From contig JAMKCF010000014.1 of the NCBI GenBank assembly GCA_023634235.1, positions 9,146,001 through 9,210,000 of the forward strand: a DNA stretch of 64,000 nucleotides, given 5' to 3'. The stretch is from Pisaster brevispinus (Eukaryota > Echinodermata > Asteroidea > Forcipulatida > Asteriidae). The notes below the pieces were generated by a model. That model ran no database searches. It worked only from the letters and a program-made list of their open reading frames with translations, and was not told the DNA's origin. Positions 59,801 through 64,000 of this stretch are shown here, one piece after another (the first letter of the stretch is position 1; every line of letters begins with the position of its first letter). The translations under genes were made by a program, and so were the position numbers.

Positions 59801-61697
59801 GACAAGCCCTGCGGTCTTGTGGATATTTCCCCCATATTCAAGCTCTGCTGGACCACAGGCAAGTGGCCAGTGATTTTAGCCTCGGGCCAGTAAATCAGGA
59901 CCTCACAAGTCCAGTGGTCTTGTGTTTTTCGATTGACTAACACTAACAGTACCTCACTGTGTAATAATGTCTTTAAATATCTTTCAACTGTGTTGAGTAT
60001 TGACGCAATGAGAATAACTCTCTACACAGTTTAAAATGTAAAGTAAACTATTTCATTAATTTTGTCTTGTGATATTAAATACCACAAGACAAAACTAATG
60101 AAATATTTTCTTAGTGCTTATTGAAATAAAAAACAGTTTACTTTACATTTTAAACTGTGTATAGAACGTTATTCTCATTACATTCTGGTCTTGTAAAATA
60201 AATAGGCCTACTGACTGGTCCAGTAAAAACCTGTAACCTACAAACCCTGTGGTCTTGTGGATTTGTCCCTTAAATTCAAGCCTTGAAAATGGGGGCACAG
60301 GTTGCTATTATTGTGGGCAGTTGGTAATAGTCGGAGGTCAGAGCTTGCCGGAGCTACCCGGAGGTTGCGTTTAGGCCCTATAACGTGAAATATCATTTTA
60401 AAAACACTACTCACGTACTCCAAATGAAGGGTTGAAGATTCTTAGGCAGCAGGTATGGGGAATGGAAAAGTGAATCTTAACCCTACACTCTGCCTGAAAA
60501 CCTTCCGAAAAACATTTGGAGTGCATATGAGCAGCTACTTTTTAATGATATTTCACGTAACAAATGCAACCTCTGGATAGCTCTGGCTAGCCCCGACCTC
60601 CGACTTTTACCAACACCCATTATTATAAGTATGTAATCATTCACATCAATAACGTCCACTTCCAGAGATACCCAAATGTACCCGGCTTGTGCGATACGCA
60701 ATTTATAACCAAGTGTTTTGCTCAAGTAGGACGTGGTGTGACCAGAATTTGGATCCACACTTATGTACACCTTTAATTGACAATTGTTTTTTTCTTTTTG
60801 GAACTATGTGAGAATTTATTTGTCAGTTGTCAAAAAGTGATGTGTGTGCCTTTGACGTTATGTGACAGTATTACATTTCTCAGAAAAAAACAAGTGTTGA
60901 TTTGTTGAAGTGATGAGTTGAATATGAATTTCTGACTTCCTTCCTACATTAAAAATGGCCTGAGCAGTCAAGCGCACTGGACTCAAGCTCTGGTGTTCTG
61001 AACAGCAGAGTGTGGGTTCGAGTCCCGGTCTTGACACTTGGTGTTGGTGCGGTATCCATCAAGACAAGACAAGTATGACAAGAAGATTGTGGTCTTCCAC
61101 AACTAAAAATCAACCCATATTAATAATTTAATCATGTACCTGTGTAACGGGGTCGTTCTCCCCCTTCGTCTAGCCGTCGCTGGCGGCACTTCCCCTTTAC
61201 AAAATTCATAAAGTCTTGTGGACAGACCATTGGCCCCTTCCATGTAGAAGTTAACCAGTGCATCCAAGCCATGGTACAGCGGCCCGTTATCAACCTGGTA
61301 GTAGAAATCTCCCAGGCAGTGGATCTGAAAGTGCTGCGGTTGGGAGTCGTGGACGAGCGACACGACGAAATCACCGGGCGCCGTGGTGCTCTCCCGGACC
61401 AAGAACAGCCCCTCGGTGTTGCCGTTCTCCTGAAGGATATGCACGGCCGTTTCCCGAGTGATCTTACCGTGGAACCACAGTAAGTTCTTTTCCTGTTCTT
61501 TGGCATTGGCCTTGTCCCTCATGAGGAATTCCTCCAGGGGTATTGTCTTGAGAATTTCGTCAAGCGGGGTGAACTTAACTCGACTGTCGCGACTGACTTC
61601 CGGGTACGTCCAGGATTCGTCTTCGGTGGCTAACGTCAGTGGATCCACCTCAAGGCAAGTAAAATCCCCGCTGGAAAGGGCCATATTGCCCTATTTC
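29608..61697 (-). CDS. Shark-like non-receptor tyrosine kinase (SH2-ankyrin-SH2-kinase), 11 coding exons
   Basis: Coding exons (minus order): 61684-61140, 56844-56643, 48682-48439, 45480-45275, 44057-43761, 43060-42883, 42145-41943, 41124-40939, 32061-31970, 30444-30318, 29814-29608. They total 2487 bases, 828 residues plus TAA, and all phases agree. Domains: SH2-1 about 70-155 with FLVRES (R97); ankyrin repeats about 183-330; SH2-2 about 344-440 with FLVRSS; Pro/Ser-rich then Gln-rich linker 441-555; kinase about 556-815 with GQGEYGSV loop, K582, HRD 672-674, DFG 692-694, tandem Y705-Y706 and the WPVKWYAPE motif. All catalytic residues are present. Family knowledge: Shark/HTK16 kinases act near the membrane downstream of ITAM-type engulfment receptors, like Syk. 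Role in this species is inferred. The 6th-exon acceptor and 5' UTR are less certain. Confidence 0.94.
30318..30444 (-). CDS. Shark-like exon 10: kinase C-lobe (APE to helix F/G)
   Basis: Acceptor ACATTAG, donor GCAGAG|GTAAGT. Encodes [20 protein letters not shown] through YGDMMGAE. Confidence 0.93.
30950..31490 (+). pseudogene. LINE ORF2 C-terminal remnant in a Shark intron
   Basis: Reads in shifting frames as [20 protein letters not shown], then [20 protein letters not shown], then [12 protein letters not shown], and ends in GATGATGATGATCGACCC. This pattern is typical of the C-terminal ORF2 region of non-LTR retrotransposons common in marine invertebrates. Interrupted by a stop and frame changes. 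Confidence 0.65.
31970..32061 (-). CDS. Shark-like exon 9: DFG and activation loop
   Basis: Acceptor CACTGCAG, donor AAATG|GTAGGA. Encodes [12 protein letters not shown] and [13 protein letters not shown]. The two adjacent tyrosines match the Syk/Shark activation loop. Confidence 0.95.
32271..33223 (+). repeat. 5' long terminal repeat
   Basis: 953 bp, begins TGTAGCGCAA and ends CCCGCCACA (TG...CA). The U3 part has repeated GGGCGCG/AGGCGCG motifs at 32400-32560. A polyadenylation signal AATAAA at 33007-33012 is followed by a GT-rich stretch. A strong donor-like GTGAGT lies at 32751-32756. The perfect palindrome GGTACATGTACC is near 32975. Confidence 0.95.
33226..33243 (+). other. primer binding site (tRNA-Leu type)
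   Basis: TGGTGTCAGAAGTGGGAT, 2 bp after the LTR, is the complement of a tRNA 3' end reading ATCCCACTTCTGACA plus CCA. This fits tRNA-Leu(CAA) of animals from memory of that tRNA's end. Confidence 0.85.
33420..33905 (+). CDS. retrotransposon ORF1, gag N-terminal-like segment
   Basis: First ATG at 33420; 161 codons to TAG at 33903-33905. Ser/Thr-rich and charged, with a predicted coiled-coil stretch ([20 protein letters not shown]). No recognised domain. The frame differs from that of the capsid-bearing ORF that follows, which is itself open upstream of its first ATG across the junction. So this is either the N-terminal gag part separated by a 1-base change or a separate leader protein. The break is described only; no joined product is given. 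Confidence 0.6.
   Translation: MSSTEHKTSLEDAKDSGVVTSNRERDAPQLNVTSGERGLFELMSLKMDDLEREIKLREEQLQQTIKSLSLDSNAQPGRECAKNKNEVHLPDVQEDSEVNFRKVNGLKQTSGYVSEENSRTMTNMVADIDNYRDEDNVGTSTGGSRVRSSAGHIVTSTPHGL
33956..34840 (+). CDS. gag: gag: capsid and zinc-knuckle nucleocapsid
   Basis: 294 codons from ATG 33956 to TAG. The N-terminal half has the Ty3-like gag pattern ([20 protein letters not shown]). One CCHC knuckle C237-X2-C240-X4-H245-X4-C250 ([14 protein letters not shown]) is near the end. This frame is open back to at least 33869, so translation may start upstream or by reinitiation after ORF1. It overlaps pol by ~90 bases. Confidence 0.9.
   Translation: MRSSGRPNITPDRFDGKSPWKDYRQHFEACVIANGWSDSQAAVFLAASLKGTALKVLGRCTSDGEQPQYKELIKLLESQFGPGQMAENYLMELRMRRQGQNETLRELGQGIRELVALAYPEFDDSGRDRLARAHFADAIDRQSIREGIFRVRPQSLDEAIRAALATENFERMEAQRDSGLRKAKYCRASEKGGSPHMEQVRQAPLQPGKINHQPMSEMTFNTRTHVDEGTLQMNISCYNCGGRGHFARNCPTARTRATREPSGNEWRSTERPSGRPQNHNLGHVNQRENHPSKN
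34741..34784 (+). promoter_or_regulatory. predicted -1 programmed ribosomal frameshift signal
   Basis: Heptamer G GGA AAC at 34741-34747 in the gag frame fits X XXY YYZ. A 5-base spacer follows, then stem GCGGTC (34753-34758) pairing with GACCGC (34779-34784), with a nested stem CCGA (34761-34764)/TCGG (34772-34775). A -1 slip here enters the pol frame three codons before its first ATG. Confidence 0.82.
34750..38757 (+). CDS. pol: pol polyprotein: protease, reverse transcriptase, RNase H, integrase
   Basis: 1335 residues from ATG 34750, although entry is probably by frameshift at 34747. Protease active site LIDTGS at D63. RT with [12 protein letters not shown] and YLDD at 494-497. RNase H with DTDAS (D641, D643) and TDHASL. 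Integrase with an HHCC finger H880-X6-H887-X29-C917-X2-C920 and catalytic D949, D1009, E1045 (35 residues between the last two). A GPY/F-like module (RWEGPYLIL) and an acidic, proline-rich tail follow. No stop or frame break is present. Domain order protease-RT-RNase H-integrase is that of Ty3/gypsy elements. Confidence 0.96.
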   Translation: MAVNRKALGKTAKSQFGSRKPERKSPKQKLEVTENVSIPIEGPKEGLYVQGEVRSVNVQFLIDTGSTDTIISKSVYLQIPIGKRPKLQTNNIQVRQASGAPMGNIMGTAEVDIQIGNTVSPVRAIFADLPIQGILGMDFLLPTRGKLDFHSFDLHLNGESIHCTDRIGSSFCYRVVVEATTTIPPGHEAIVPGFVKINNRESITGTQCGVIEPVKGGGELAKRGLVLARTLVKTDQEIVGLRVLNPGRNKRVLRCGTTAGMFTEIKGVDEELVPNDSVSSEAEVPIHLQDLFKRSTDKLESHQHGQVKNLLIEFSDIFSKDESDIGRTGLVKHQIETNNDRPIKQRLRRQPECNQEEISRQVDKLLTRGIIEPSESPWASNVVLVTKKDGTKRFCVDYRGLNSVTIKDAYPVPRIDDSLDALSGAKWFSTLDLSSGYWQVELDDDAKQKTAFVVRGGLYHWKVLPFGLSNAPATFERLMERVVAGLQWQTLLVYLDDVIVYGKTMTEEIGRLREVFTRFRKANLKLKPSKCFLFQQAVKYLGHVVSEDGIATDPEKIETVKHWPTPANVKEVRSFVGFASYYRRFIRSFADIARPLHRLTEKSRDFKWDSDCESSFETLKRCLQEAPILAYPKPEGQYVLDTDASGDGIGAVLSQVQDGTERAIAYASRTLSKPERNYCVTRRELLAVIIFVRQFKQYLYGRKIIIRTDHASLRWLTNFRNPEGQLARWLEVLGEYDYTIVHRPGLKHGNADGLSRQPCRQCGRTFDDKGQFLKCEETKSRVRVTRLQPEMINEVMRGAQLEDPTIVWFVQAKEREIERPNWESVSHKSMAAKAYWCHWNQLQMKNRILCYKWESDDGKHVRWKTVLPESNRKTVIEELHGGKTSGHLGFKRTFARVKDRYYWFGMRADVRSCIRICERCAKRKSPPKRNRAPLQQMKVGYPMERVALDIVGPLPITDEGNRWILVVGDYFTKWMEAYPLIDTTAETVAKTLVTQFVCRYGVPSELHSDQGRNFEANVFAEVCRTLGIHKTRTTPYNPKSDGLIERFNRTLINIVASMIEPHKQQKDWDAQLPYATFAYRSTPQESTGETPNMMMMGRETQLPIDLTAPPIVDDTYEEIDYAEDLRNRLESAHGRARENLKSSARRQKRGYDRQTSGKPLNEGDFVWLYNPAKRKGVCPKLESRWEGPYLILDRLSDVTFRIQKSRKGKRKVVHYDRLKRYEGEPLTVWNKPTSMVDVPLTPDDEPNGEVVNFPQDLTETENPEVEIPPLLNTIWEEVSGGDYSTMNEQVEIPPIPPIMNDAIEKELSVPAVVEPPVPRRRLPTRARRVPMRYRD
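38766..38814 (+). promoter_or_regulatory. 3' splice-site-like sequence before ORF3
   Basis: A branch-point-like TGCTAATG (38768-38775), a T-rich tract (TTATTGTTCTGTTGCTTTTA) and AG at 38813-38814 stand 3 bases before the ORF3 ATG. This would suit expression of ORF3 from a spliced subgenomic RNA, as env genes are. Confidence 0.45.
38818..39654 (+). CDS. retrotransposon ORF3: two-finger C2H2 zinc-finger protein
   Basis: 278 codons from ATG 38818 to TAA, 60 bases after the pol stop, in the place where errantiviruses carry env. Two C2H2 fingers: C19-X2-C22-X12-H35-X4-H40 and C48-X2-C51-X12-H64-X4-H69. The middle is proline-rich; around residues 214-230 is an acidic Ser/Asp/Thr patch ([13 protein letters not shown]); the basic C-terminal stretch of ~45 residues is predicted helical then charged. 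No signal peptide or membrane segment, so it is not an envelope protein. The reading frame is intact and A/T-moderate like pol. Function unknown; nucleic-acid binding is inferred from the fingers. Confidence 0.85.
   Translation: MQAQQSVPDDLDSSRLLRCRKCPKVFMQKRSLYRHLRDSHGPPTLVRCEKCNFTSKRRENLKRHIERFHGGMMSNGGMDGQGCPKSRRLIINVPTTAPETLQTPPASLGVCPPQGEPGVMPAPAVPLKESEVPPVLWADVEIPITNEVTLSPAASMSLLLPDFTPELTATDVNTPMVTSILEETSPQPKSPPQRSGKPLSWLRQQQAVAASYSEDDDTSDTSDSEKGLTTKFKSMMMKIIIEHGLTKVTESITKTHFRGDLKVSETRTTRVYERKPEE
39658..39945 (+). other. ORF3 3' region with tandem repeats, no clear polypurine tract
   Basis: A ~34-bp motif containing AATAAACTGTTGCGGATA is repeated (39675-39780), giving several AATAAA hexamers. 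Directly before the 3' LTR there is no purine run. Instead there is a hairpin CTGAAC/GTTCAG (39911-39929). The nearest purine stretch (AGAAGGAAA) is ~80 bp upstream. Confidence 0.65.
39946..40898 (+). repeat. 3' long terminal repeat
   Basis: 953 bp, same length as the 5' LTR and no difference found on reading both. Ends CCCGCCACA, followed by the GTAT duplication. Confidence 0.95.
40939..41124 (-). CDS. Shark-like exon 8: hinge and catalytic loop
   Basis: Acceptor TCTTACAG, donor AGCAG|GTCAGT. Encodes [14 protein letters not shown] through [18 protein letters not shown]. The LTR element lies 36 bp beyond the donor. Confidence 0.95.
41125..41942. other. Shark-like intron 7
   Basis: 818 bases of A/T-rich sequence between exons 7 and 8; nothing I can classify. 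Confidence 0.5.
41943..42145 (-). CDS. Shark-like exon 7: kinase N-lobe
   Basis: Acceptor CTTTCTAG, donor ATGCTG|GTGAGT. Encodes [23 protein letters not shown] with the ATP-binding lysine, and the helix C segment [14 protein letters not shown]. Confidence 0.95.
42600..42780 (-). mobile_element. tRNA-derived SINE in Shark-like intron 6
   Basis: Minus strand: A-box-like GTTGCCGAGCAGTCAAGC, B box GGTTCGAGTCC, then body AAGCAAGACACTTAACCATT and CATCCTGCGAATGGGACG. Same family as the interrupted SINE at 20.36 kb and the fragment at 60.95 kb. Confidence 0.65.
42883..43060 (-). CDS. Shark-like exon 6: Gln-rich linker
   Basis: Donor AAAAG|GTAACT. Encodes [25 protein letters not shown] and a glutamine run, then VNVKDIQK leading into the kinase. 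The acceptor is a NAGNAG (GAAGCAG), so the exon may start at 43063 and add one glutamine. Confidence 0.88.
43139..43385. repeat. two-copy ~125-bp tandem duplication
   Basis: CAACCCTCCTACTGTCTGAC, GTGGTTTTGA-like, ATGCCAG-CTGCAAT and GAATGCATCT blocks occur twice in order, at ~43139-43260 and ~43260-43385. Non-coding. Confidence 0.65.
43386..43760. other. remainder of Shark-like intron 5
   Basis: No repeat or coding feature recognised in this stretch. Confidence 0.45.
43761..44057 (-). CDS. Shark-like exon 5: SH2-2 C-terminal half and proline-rich linker
   Basis: Acceptor TCTGAAG, donor TTAACA|GTAAGT. Encodes [19 protein letters not shown], completing the second SH2, then a Pro/Arg/Ser-rich linker ([18 protein letters not shown]) that could hold SH3-ligand motifs. 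Confidence 0.92.
44058..45274. other. Shark-like intron 4
   Basis: Includes a short CAT/ATG trinucleotide run near 44163-44180. Otherwise unassigned A/T-rich sequence. Confidence 0.45.
45275..45480 (-). CDS. Shark-like exon 4: SH2-2 N-terminal half
   Basis: Acceptor TTCTGCAG. The donor AAAAAG|GTTTGC is weak, but the join to exon 5 (NFEINKK to GDKFFID) is seamless. Contains GQFLVRSS with the phosphotyrosine-binding arginine. Confidence 0.92.
45481..46979. other. Shark-like intron 3, proximal part
   Basis: A/T-rich. Apart from the SINE head at 46190-46266 I see no classifiable feature before the minisatellite. Confidence 0.45.
46190..46266 (-). mobile_element. tRNA-like SINE head in Shark-like intron 3
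   Basis: Minus strand: box A GGTTGGCTGAGTGGT and box B CGGTTCGATTCCC with normal spacing. The flanking body is unclear. Confidence 0.55.
46980..47790. repeat. 16-bp minisatellite (about 50 copies)
   Basis: Consensus GCGCACTAGGCCTAYG or ...CTACA. Variant blocks GCGAACAAGGCCTACA are interspersed in a recurring pattern, suggesting higher-order duplication. Each unit contains AGGCCT and the near-palindromic CTAGGCCTA. Much richer in G+C than the surrounding intron. Confidence 0.93.
48439..48682 (-). CDS. Shark-like exon 3: ankyrin repeats
   Basis: Acceptor ATCTTCTAG, donor TTATTCA|GTAAGT. Encodes [20 protein letters not shown], then [20 protein letters not shown] and [18 protein letters not shown]: about two and a half ankyrin repeats. 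Confidence 0.93.
48683..49174. other. Shark-like intron 2, distal end
   Basis: No classifiable feature in about 490 bases. Confidence 0.45.
49175..49560. mobile_element. degenerate TTAA-ended MITE-like element
   Basis: Starts TTAAAGGGAGGGTAAAGGCC then CTTTGGTAATTACTCC, and later has ACACCAAGTGGGATACCGGT and TTTGACAATTAC. The left half parallels the element at 51247-51650. The right inverted end is not clear. Confidence 0.55.
49650..49990. repeat. dispersed repeat with the GGCCCGAGGCCAGTG motif
   Basis: Minus-strand copy of a motif recurring at 59010-59070, 59520-59590 and 59845-59905 (ACTGGACCRCAGGCCCGAGG then CCAGTGATTTTAG). Unclassified; it may be a decayed interspersed element. Confidence 0.55.
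50840..51080 (-). mobile_element. tRNA-derived SINE
   Basis: Minus-strand head at 50925-50853 with a decayed A box (ATAGTTTAGTTGGTGGAGC) and B box GGTCCAAGCCC. The body with GGCTTCCGTCTGGCACCCC is shared with 26.6 and 57.1 kb. Confidence 0.6.
51247..51650. mobile_element. TTAA-ended non-autonomous DNA element
   Basis: The left end TTAAAGGGAAGGTATACG is mirrored by the right end GTATACTTTGCCTTTAA. TTAA at both borders is the duplication used by piggyBac-type transposases, but no transposase is present. Assignment is tentative. Confidence 0.65.
53010..53700 (+). repeat. ~355-bp tandem duplication inside the left palindrome arm
   Basis: CCTTCAAATTTACTTTTTGT, CAGGGTACTTGGTACC and TGGTTATAAACTAG each occur twice in order here, but only once in the right arm. 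The duplication therefore postdates, or the loss postdates, formation of the palindrome. Confidence 0.8.
54146..54171. repeat. perfect 26-bp palindrome in the core of the long inverted repeat
   Basis: Symmetric about the centre of GATAATTATC with ACGTACAT arms. Related pieces (ATTATCATGTACG, TACATGATAGTTAT-like) recur many times between 54.0 and 54.7 kb. Confidence 0.85.
56643..56844 (-). CDS. Shark-like exon 2: first ankyrin repeats
   Basis: Acceptor AAACACAG, donor CTTCAT|GTAAGT. Encodes [35 protein letters not shown] and [20 protein letters not shown]. Confidence 0.93.
56930..57300. mobile_element. composite SINE with two opposed tRNA-like heads
   Basis: A minus-strand head (57030-56965, GAGCTCAGTTGGGAGAGC-like A box and CGCAGGTTCAAGTCC B box) and a plus-strand head (57213-57284, GCTGAGTTGGTAAAC and GCAGGTTCAAGTCC) flank a shared body containing TGGCTTCTGACTGGCACCCC. 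It could be one SINE inserted beside another, or a rearranged copy. Confidence 0.6.
57630..58755. repeat. recurring GTGAGGGACGGAC motif, both orientations
   Basis: Matches or near matches at 57636-57648 (-), 57809-57819, 58026-58040, 58187-58200, 58201-58214, 58397-58422 (two facing copies), 58569-58581 and 58739-58750 (-). Intervening A/T-rich spacers are ~150-200 bp and not obviously alike. All lie in Shark-like intron 1. Confidence 0.65.
59005..59910. repeat. cluster of three GGCCCGAGGCCAGTG-type repeats
   Basis: Copies at 59010-59070, 59520-59590 and 59845-59905 share CTGGACYRCAGGCC, CCAGTGATKTTAGC and TCGGGCCAGTAAA. A TTTA run lies at 59415-59435. Confidence 0.55.
59217..59400. repeat. 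diverged half-copy of the satellite foldback element
   Basis: GGTTTGCGGTAACACCATGT followed by GTATATATATCTACT matches the left hairpin arm of the 0.4-13.5-kb array. Similarity decays after ~60 bp. Confidence 0.6.
60007..60179. repeat. short imperfect palindrome
   Basis: AATGAGAATAACTCTCTACA...TAAAGTAAAC faces GTTTACTTTACATTTTAAAC...ATTCTCATT. The inner part (TTTTGTCTTGTG/CCACAAGACAAAA) also pairs, so almost the whole 173 bp folds back. Confidence 0.75.
60952..61040 (+). mobile_element. truncated tRNA-derived SINE
   Basis: A-box-like GGCCTGAGCAGTCAAGCGC and B box GGTTCGAGTCCC, then CTTGACACTTG before similarity to the family is lost. It ends ~100 bp from the first coding exon of the kinase. 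Confidence 0.6.
61140..61697 (-). CDS. Shark-like exon 1: N-terminal region and SH2-1
   Basis: ATG at 61684-61682; donor CACAG|GTACAT. Encodes a ~68-residue leader and SH2-1 ([39 protein letters not shown]). An in-frame ATG at residue 55 would give the short leader usual for the family. A plausible acceptor (CCCGCAG) lies at 61698, so the 5' UTR is probably split. Confidence 0.92.
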
Positions 61698-61774
61698 TGC
61701 GGGTCACTGCGGTATAGATATTATAAAGAATCTTTATTCAACACACTGATGATGTTTAATTACTGCTGACATAC

Positions 61775-61890
61775 CTAAGTCTCTACGTAAATAATGTATT
61801 CTTCGTACCGCCGATGCCTATTCCTCCCGTATAACTGTGTAACGTGACGATAAACACATTTCCTTGTTGTACTTGCTGCAAAAGAGAGTC
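61775..61890 (-). other. possible non-coding first exon of the Shark-like gene
   Basis: Minus-strand donor ACTTAG|GTATGT at 61774-61775 faces the acceptor at 61698, giving a 77-base intron. CpG-containing sequence (GGGGGCGCCCTCCG, ~61918-61931) upstream could be the promoter. Inference. Confidence 0.4.
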
Positions 61891-61969
61891 AAGGGTCAAA
61901 CATCGTGCCGAAACGGAGGGCGCCCCCATTTTCTTGAAATGAGCGCACACAGTGTCGGTTGTATTATTA

Positions 61970-64000
61970 TGGTACTATACAATCATTAATAAAAGTCATT
62001 TCTCAAAAGTATGACTGGGGGAGTCAAATTCCTTGATATCCTAGAATGGACCATTCCACATATCTAACAGGGGAGTCAGGGCCCATAGTTTGTTACTGTT
62101 TTTTCAACAAAATATTGGATGGTATGGTAGTAAATAAGTGAACTGCCATCATGCCCTTAAAAACTTAGATAATTAGATAAGTGTCCAATTACTGGTTGCT
62201 AAAGGACTCAATCTTAGACATTAGCTTGGCATGTAAAGAAGGCATTTCGATGCAAAAATTATTGGGAACGCACATAATTATTTAAAATATGTATAATTGG
62301 ATTGTGTGGTAGTAATATTGGCCTTTTGTCTCTCGGGTTAAAGTCGGGGGTGTTCCCACGCCCCGAAGAGATTAGCTAATTAGGGAAATAAATCAATTAT
62401 TGGGTAACTAATGAACTAAAAAAAATAGACTATAGCTGGGCATGTCAAGAAGTCACTTAGTTGTAACAATTGTTGGGAAATACAAAGAAATTATTTTTAA
62501 TACACCTTAGATGGTGTGGTATAATGACCAATTATATTTCGCCAATTCCGGAGAGACTCACCCTGTAGATTGTCCCTTGTGTTGCAATCTGATCCACCCT
62601 TTGAAGCTAATAGAATGTCCCTCATTAGCATATCAAAAGTTCTTTGGAAGAGGGTGTAGTGAAGGTGCGTTCTCCCAAGAAATCCGTGTCTTTTGTATCT
62701 TGTGTGCAGTCTGATCACATCGTTGCGTTCTTTTTCCCGGGATTTTTAAATTTCAACGAGGTTTTCTTCGCTATGCCTAAAACTCGTCCAAGATTTTCTT
62801 CTGCGCCAGCTACGGTGTCACGACCTCCCGACGATGAAGAACCACATTCTCCAGAAGAAGATATTCTAGCCTTGGCCACCAAGGAGATTGTTTTCACCAG
62901 TGAGGCAGGGGCAGAATTTGCCTCCACCGGGGTGAACATGAGCTCAACAGAGCAACAAACCAAAGCTCCTTCGTGGGCTGACGGTTTTTCAGGTAGCAGG
63001 TTTTCATGCCCAAAACCTCCACCTCCAGACATGACCCCAGGCCCTTCACAGCCAAAGCCTACAAGTGCCTCAACTCAACCAATGCATGATGCTCATCCAT
63101 CTACTGCATTTTATCCCGGCGTTCAGACACCGGGTTACCCTTGGTTCCAGCCTGGAATTCAACAACCAAGAGCTCCATGGGGTGGTGCACATCAATATCC
63201 AGCTACACCGGCCATGCCACCACAGCCATCCATGATACACCCGTCATTGTTTTATAATCAATGGGGTATTCCGGTGCAGTATTTTCCTCAAAGGTACATG
63301 CAACAGCCGTCGCCCCAACCTGCTCCATCGGGCCATGGGCATGTATAGCGTCACGACGTAACCCCGCTGCAAGCTGCAACGTCACGGGGCGGGAATATCG
63401 AATGCGTCACGGTCAGCAGTGACGATGACACAGATACAGTTTCTACTGTTCAAACTAAGAAAGACCTGTTTCGTATTCCTCACAAAAAAGACACCGGAAA
63501 CCCAATTTCTGAGAAAGTGGTACAATGGTGGGAGGAATTGAGAACCCATAAACTATCAACCGAGGACTATAAGGAAGAAATTTCTCCCTACTCCGTCCCT
63601 GTGGAACAGGACAAATTCTTCTCGGCACCAGAACTCCCTTCGGGGTTGAAAAAGGTCTTCAAGCAAGTCAACTCTGCACTTGTAAGTAGTGACGATAAAC
63701 TGAAGATTTCTCATAATCATATTCTCAATGCATCCAAACCTTTATTGAGACTTTTTGATGCAGTTACTGACACGGAATGCCCGAATGAGGTCTCTAAAGA
63801 ACTTATCCAAGATCATTTATCTTCGGCTATCATCTTATTGGGTTCGGCTAGCCAAGCTCTTGCTTTGTCGAGACAACATGCCTTTGATGATGTTGTGGAT
63901 AAAAAATTTGATGTCCTCAAGAAGAATCCTCCTTCATTGGGTGAATTGTTCGGCTCTTCTCTTATGAAAGACATCGAGGATACAGAAAAGGCAAACAAGC
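61970..64000 (+). mobile_element. 5' part of a retroelement, tentatively DIRS-like, cut by the window edge
   Basis: Non-coding leader (61970-62772), part of which recurs at 180-255, followed by a gag-like ORF running to the edge. Domains that would decide the class (RT, tyrosine recombinase) are outside the window. Confidence 0.5.
62773..64000 (+). pseudogene. gag-like ORF with in-frame TAG, partial
   Basis: ATG at 62773. Proline-rich N-terminal region (PGPSQPKPTSASTQP; YPWFQPGIQQP) to TAG at 63346-63348, after which the same frame stays open for 217 codons to the edge with clearly protein-like composition. The second part has WWEELRTHKLSTEDYKEEIS and a helical segment SAIILLGSASQALALSRQ followed by SLGELFGSSLMKD. 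That arrangement recalls the gag of DIRS-type retrotransposons of marine invertebrates (family recognition from memory). The stop is either a nonsense change or a readthrough point; CGT follows it, not a known readthrough context. Confidence 0.55.

Overview
This is animal nuclear DNA: multi-exon genes with GT-AG introns, about 60% A+T, and dense in repeats. A Shark-type kinase (SH2-ankyrin-SH2-kinase, a family reported absent from vertebrates), an adhesion-type GPCR, and short inverted-repeat elements that I associate with echinoderms together suggest an invertebrate deuterostome, plausibly an echinoderm such as a sea star. The organism call is inference.

Layout. 1-394: repeat-like DNA, part of which resembles the 5' flank of the retroelement at the right edge. 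395-13546: tandem array of eight complete ~1.55-kb units and one partial unit. Each full unit carries a TTTA-rich tract, a tRNA-like segment with pol III A and B boxes, a conserved GC-rich block and a ~350-bp foldback hairpin; most also carry a G-run tract. 13758-21093 (+): eight 3' exons of an adhesion-type GPCR, TM2 to the cytoplasmic tail, ending in a stop. 21094-29607: tail-to-tail intergenic DNA with LINE, SINE and MITE remnants. 29608-61697 (-): a complete Shark-like non-receptor tyrosine kinase in 11 coding exons (828 codons plus stop); every junction keeps phase. 32271-40898 (+): a young Ty3/gypsy-like LTR retrotransposon in the Shark intron between the HRD and DFG exons. It has 953-bp LTRs identical by eye, a GTAT duplication, a tRNA-Leu-type primer site, split gag ORFs, a textbook -1 frameshift site, pol, and a third ORF with two C2H2 zinc fingers. 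Other Shark introns hold a 16-bp minisatellite (46.98-47.79 kb), a 4.1-kb imperfect palindrome (52.15-56.28 kb), SINEs and MITE-like elements. 62.0 kb to the right edge: the 5' part of another retroelement, tentatively DIRS-like, with an in-frame TAG.

The two host genes are both signalling proteins but nothing here links them functionally. The most unusual items are the zinc-finger ORF in the env position of the LTR element, with a good 3' splice site just upstream; its predicted frameshift signal; the composite tRNA-like/G-run/foldback satellite; and the large palindrome.
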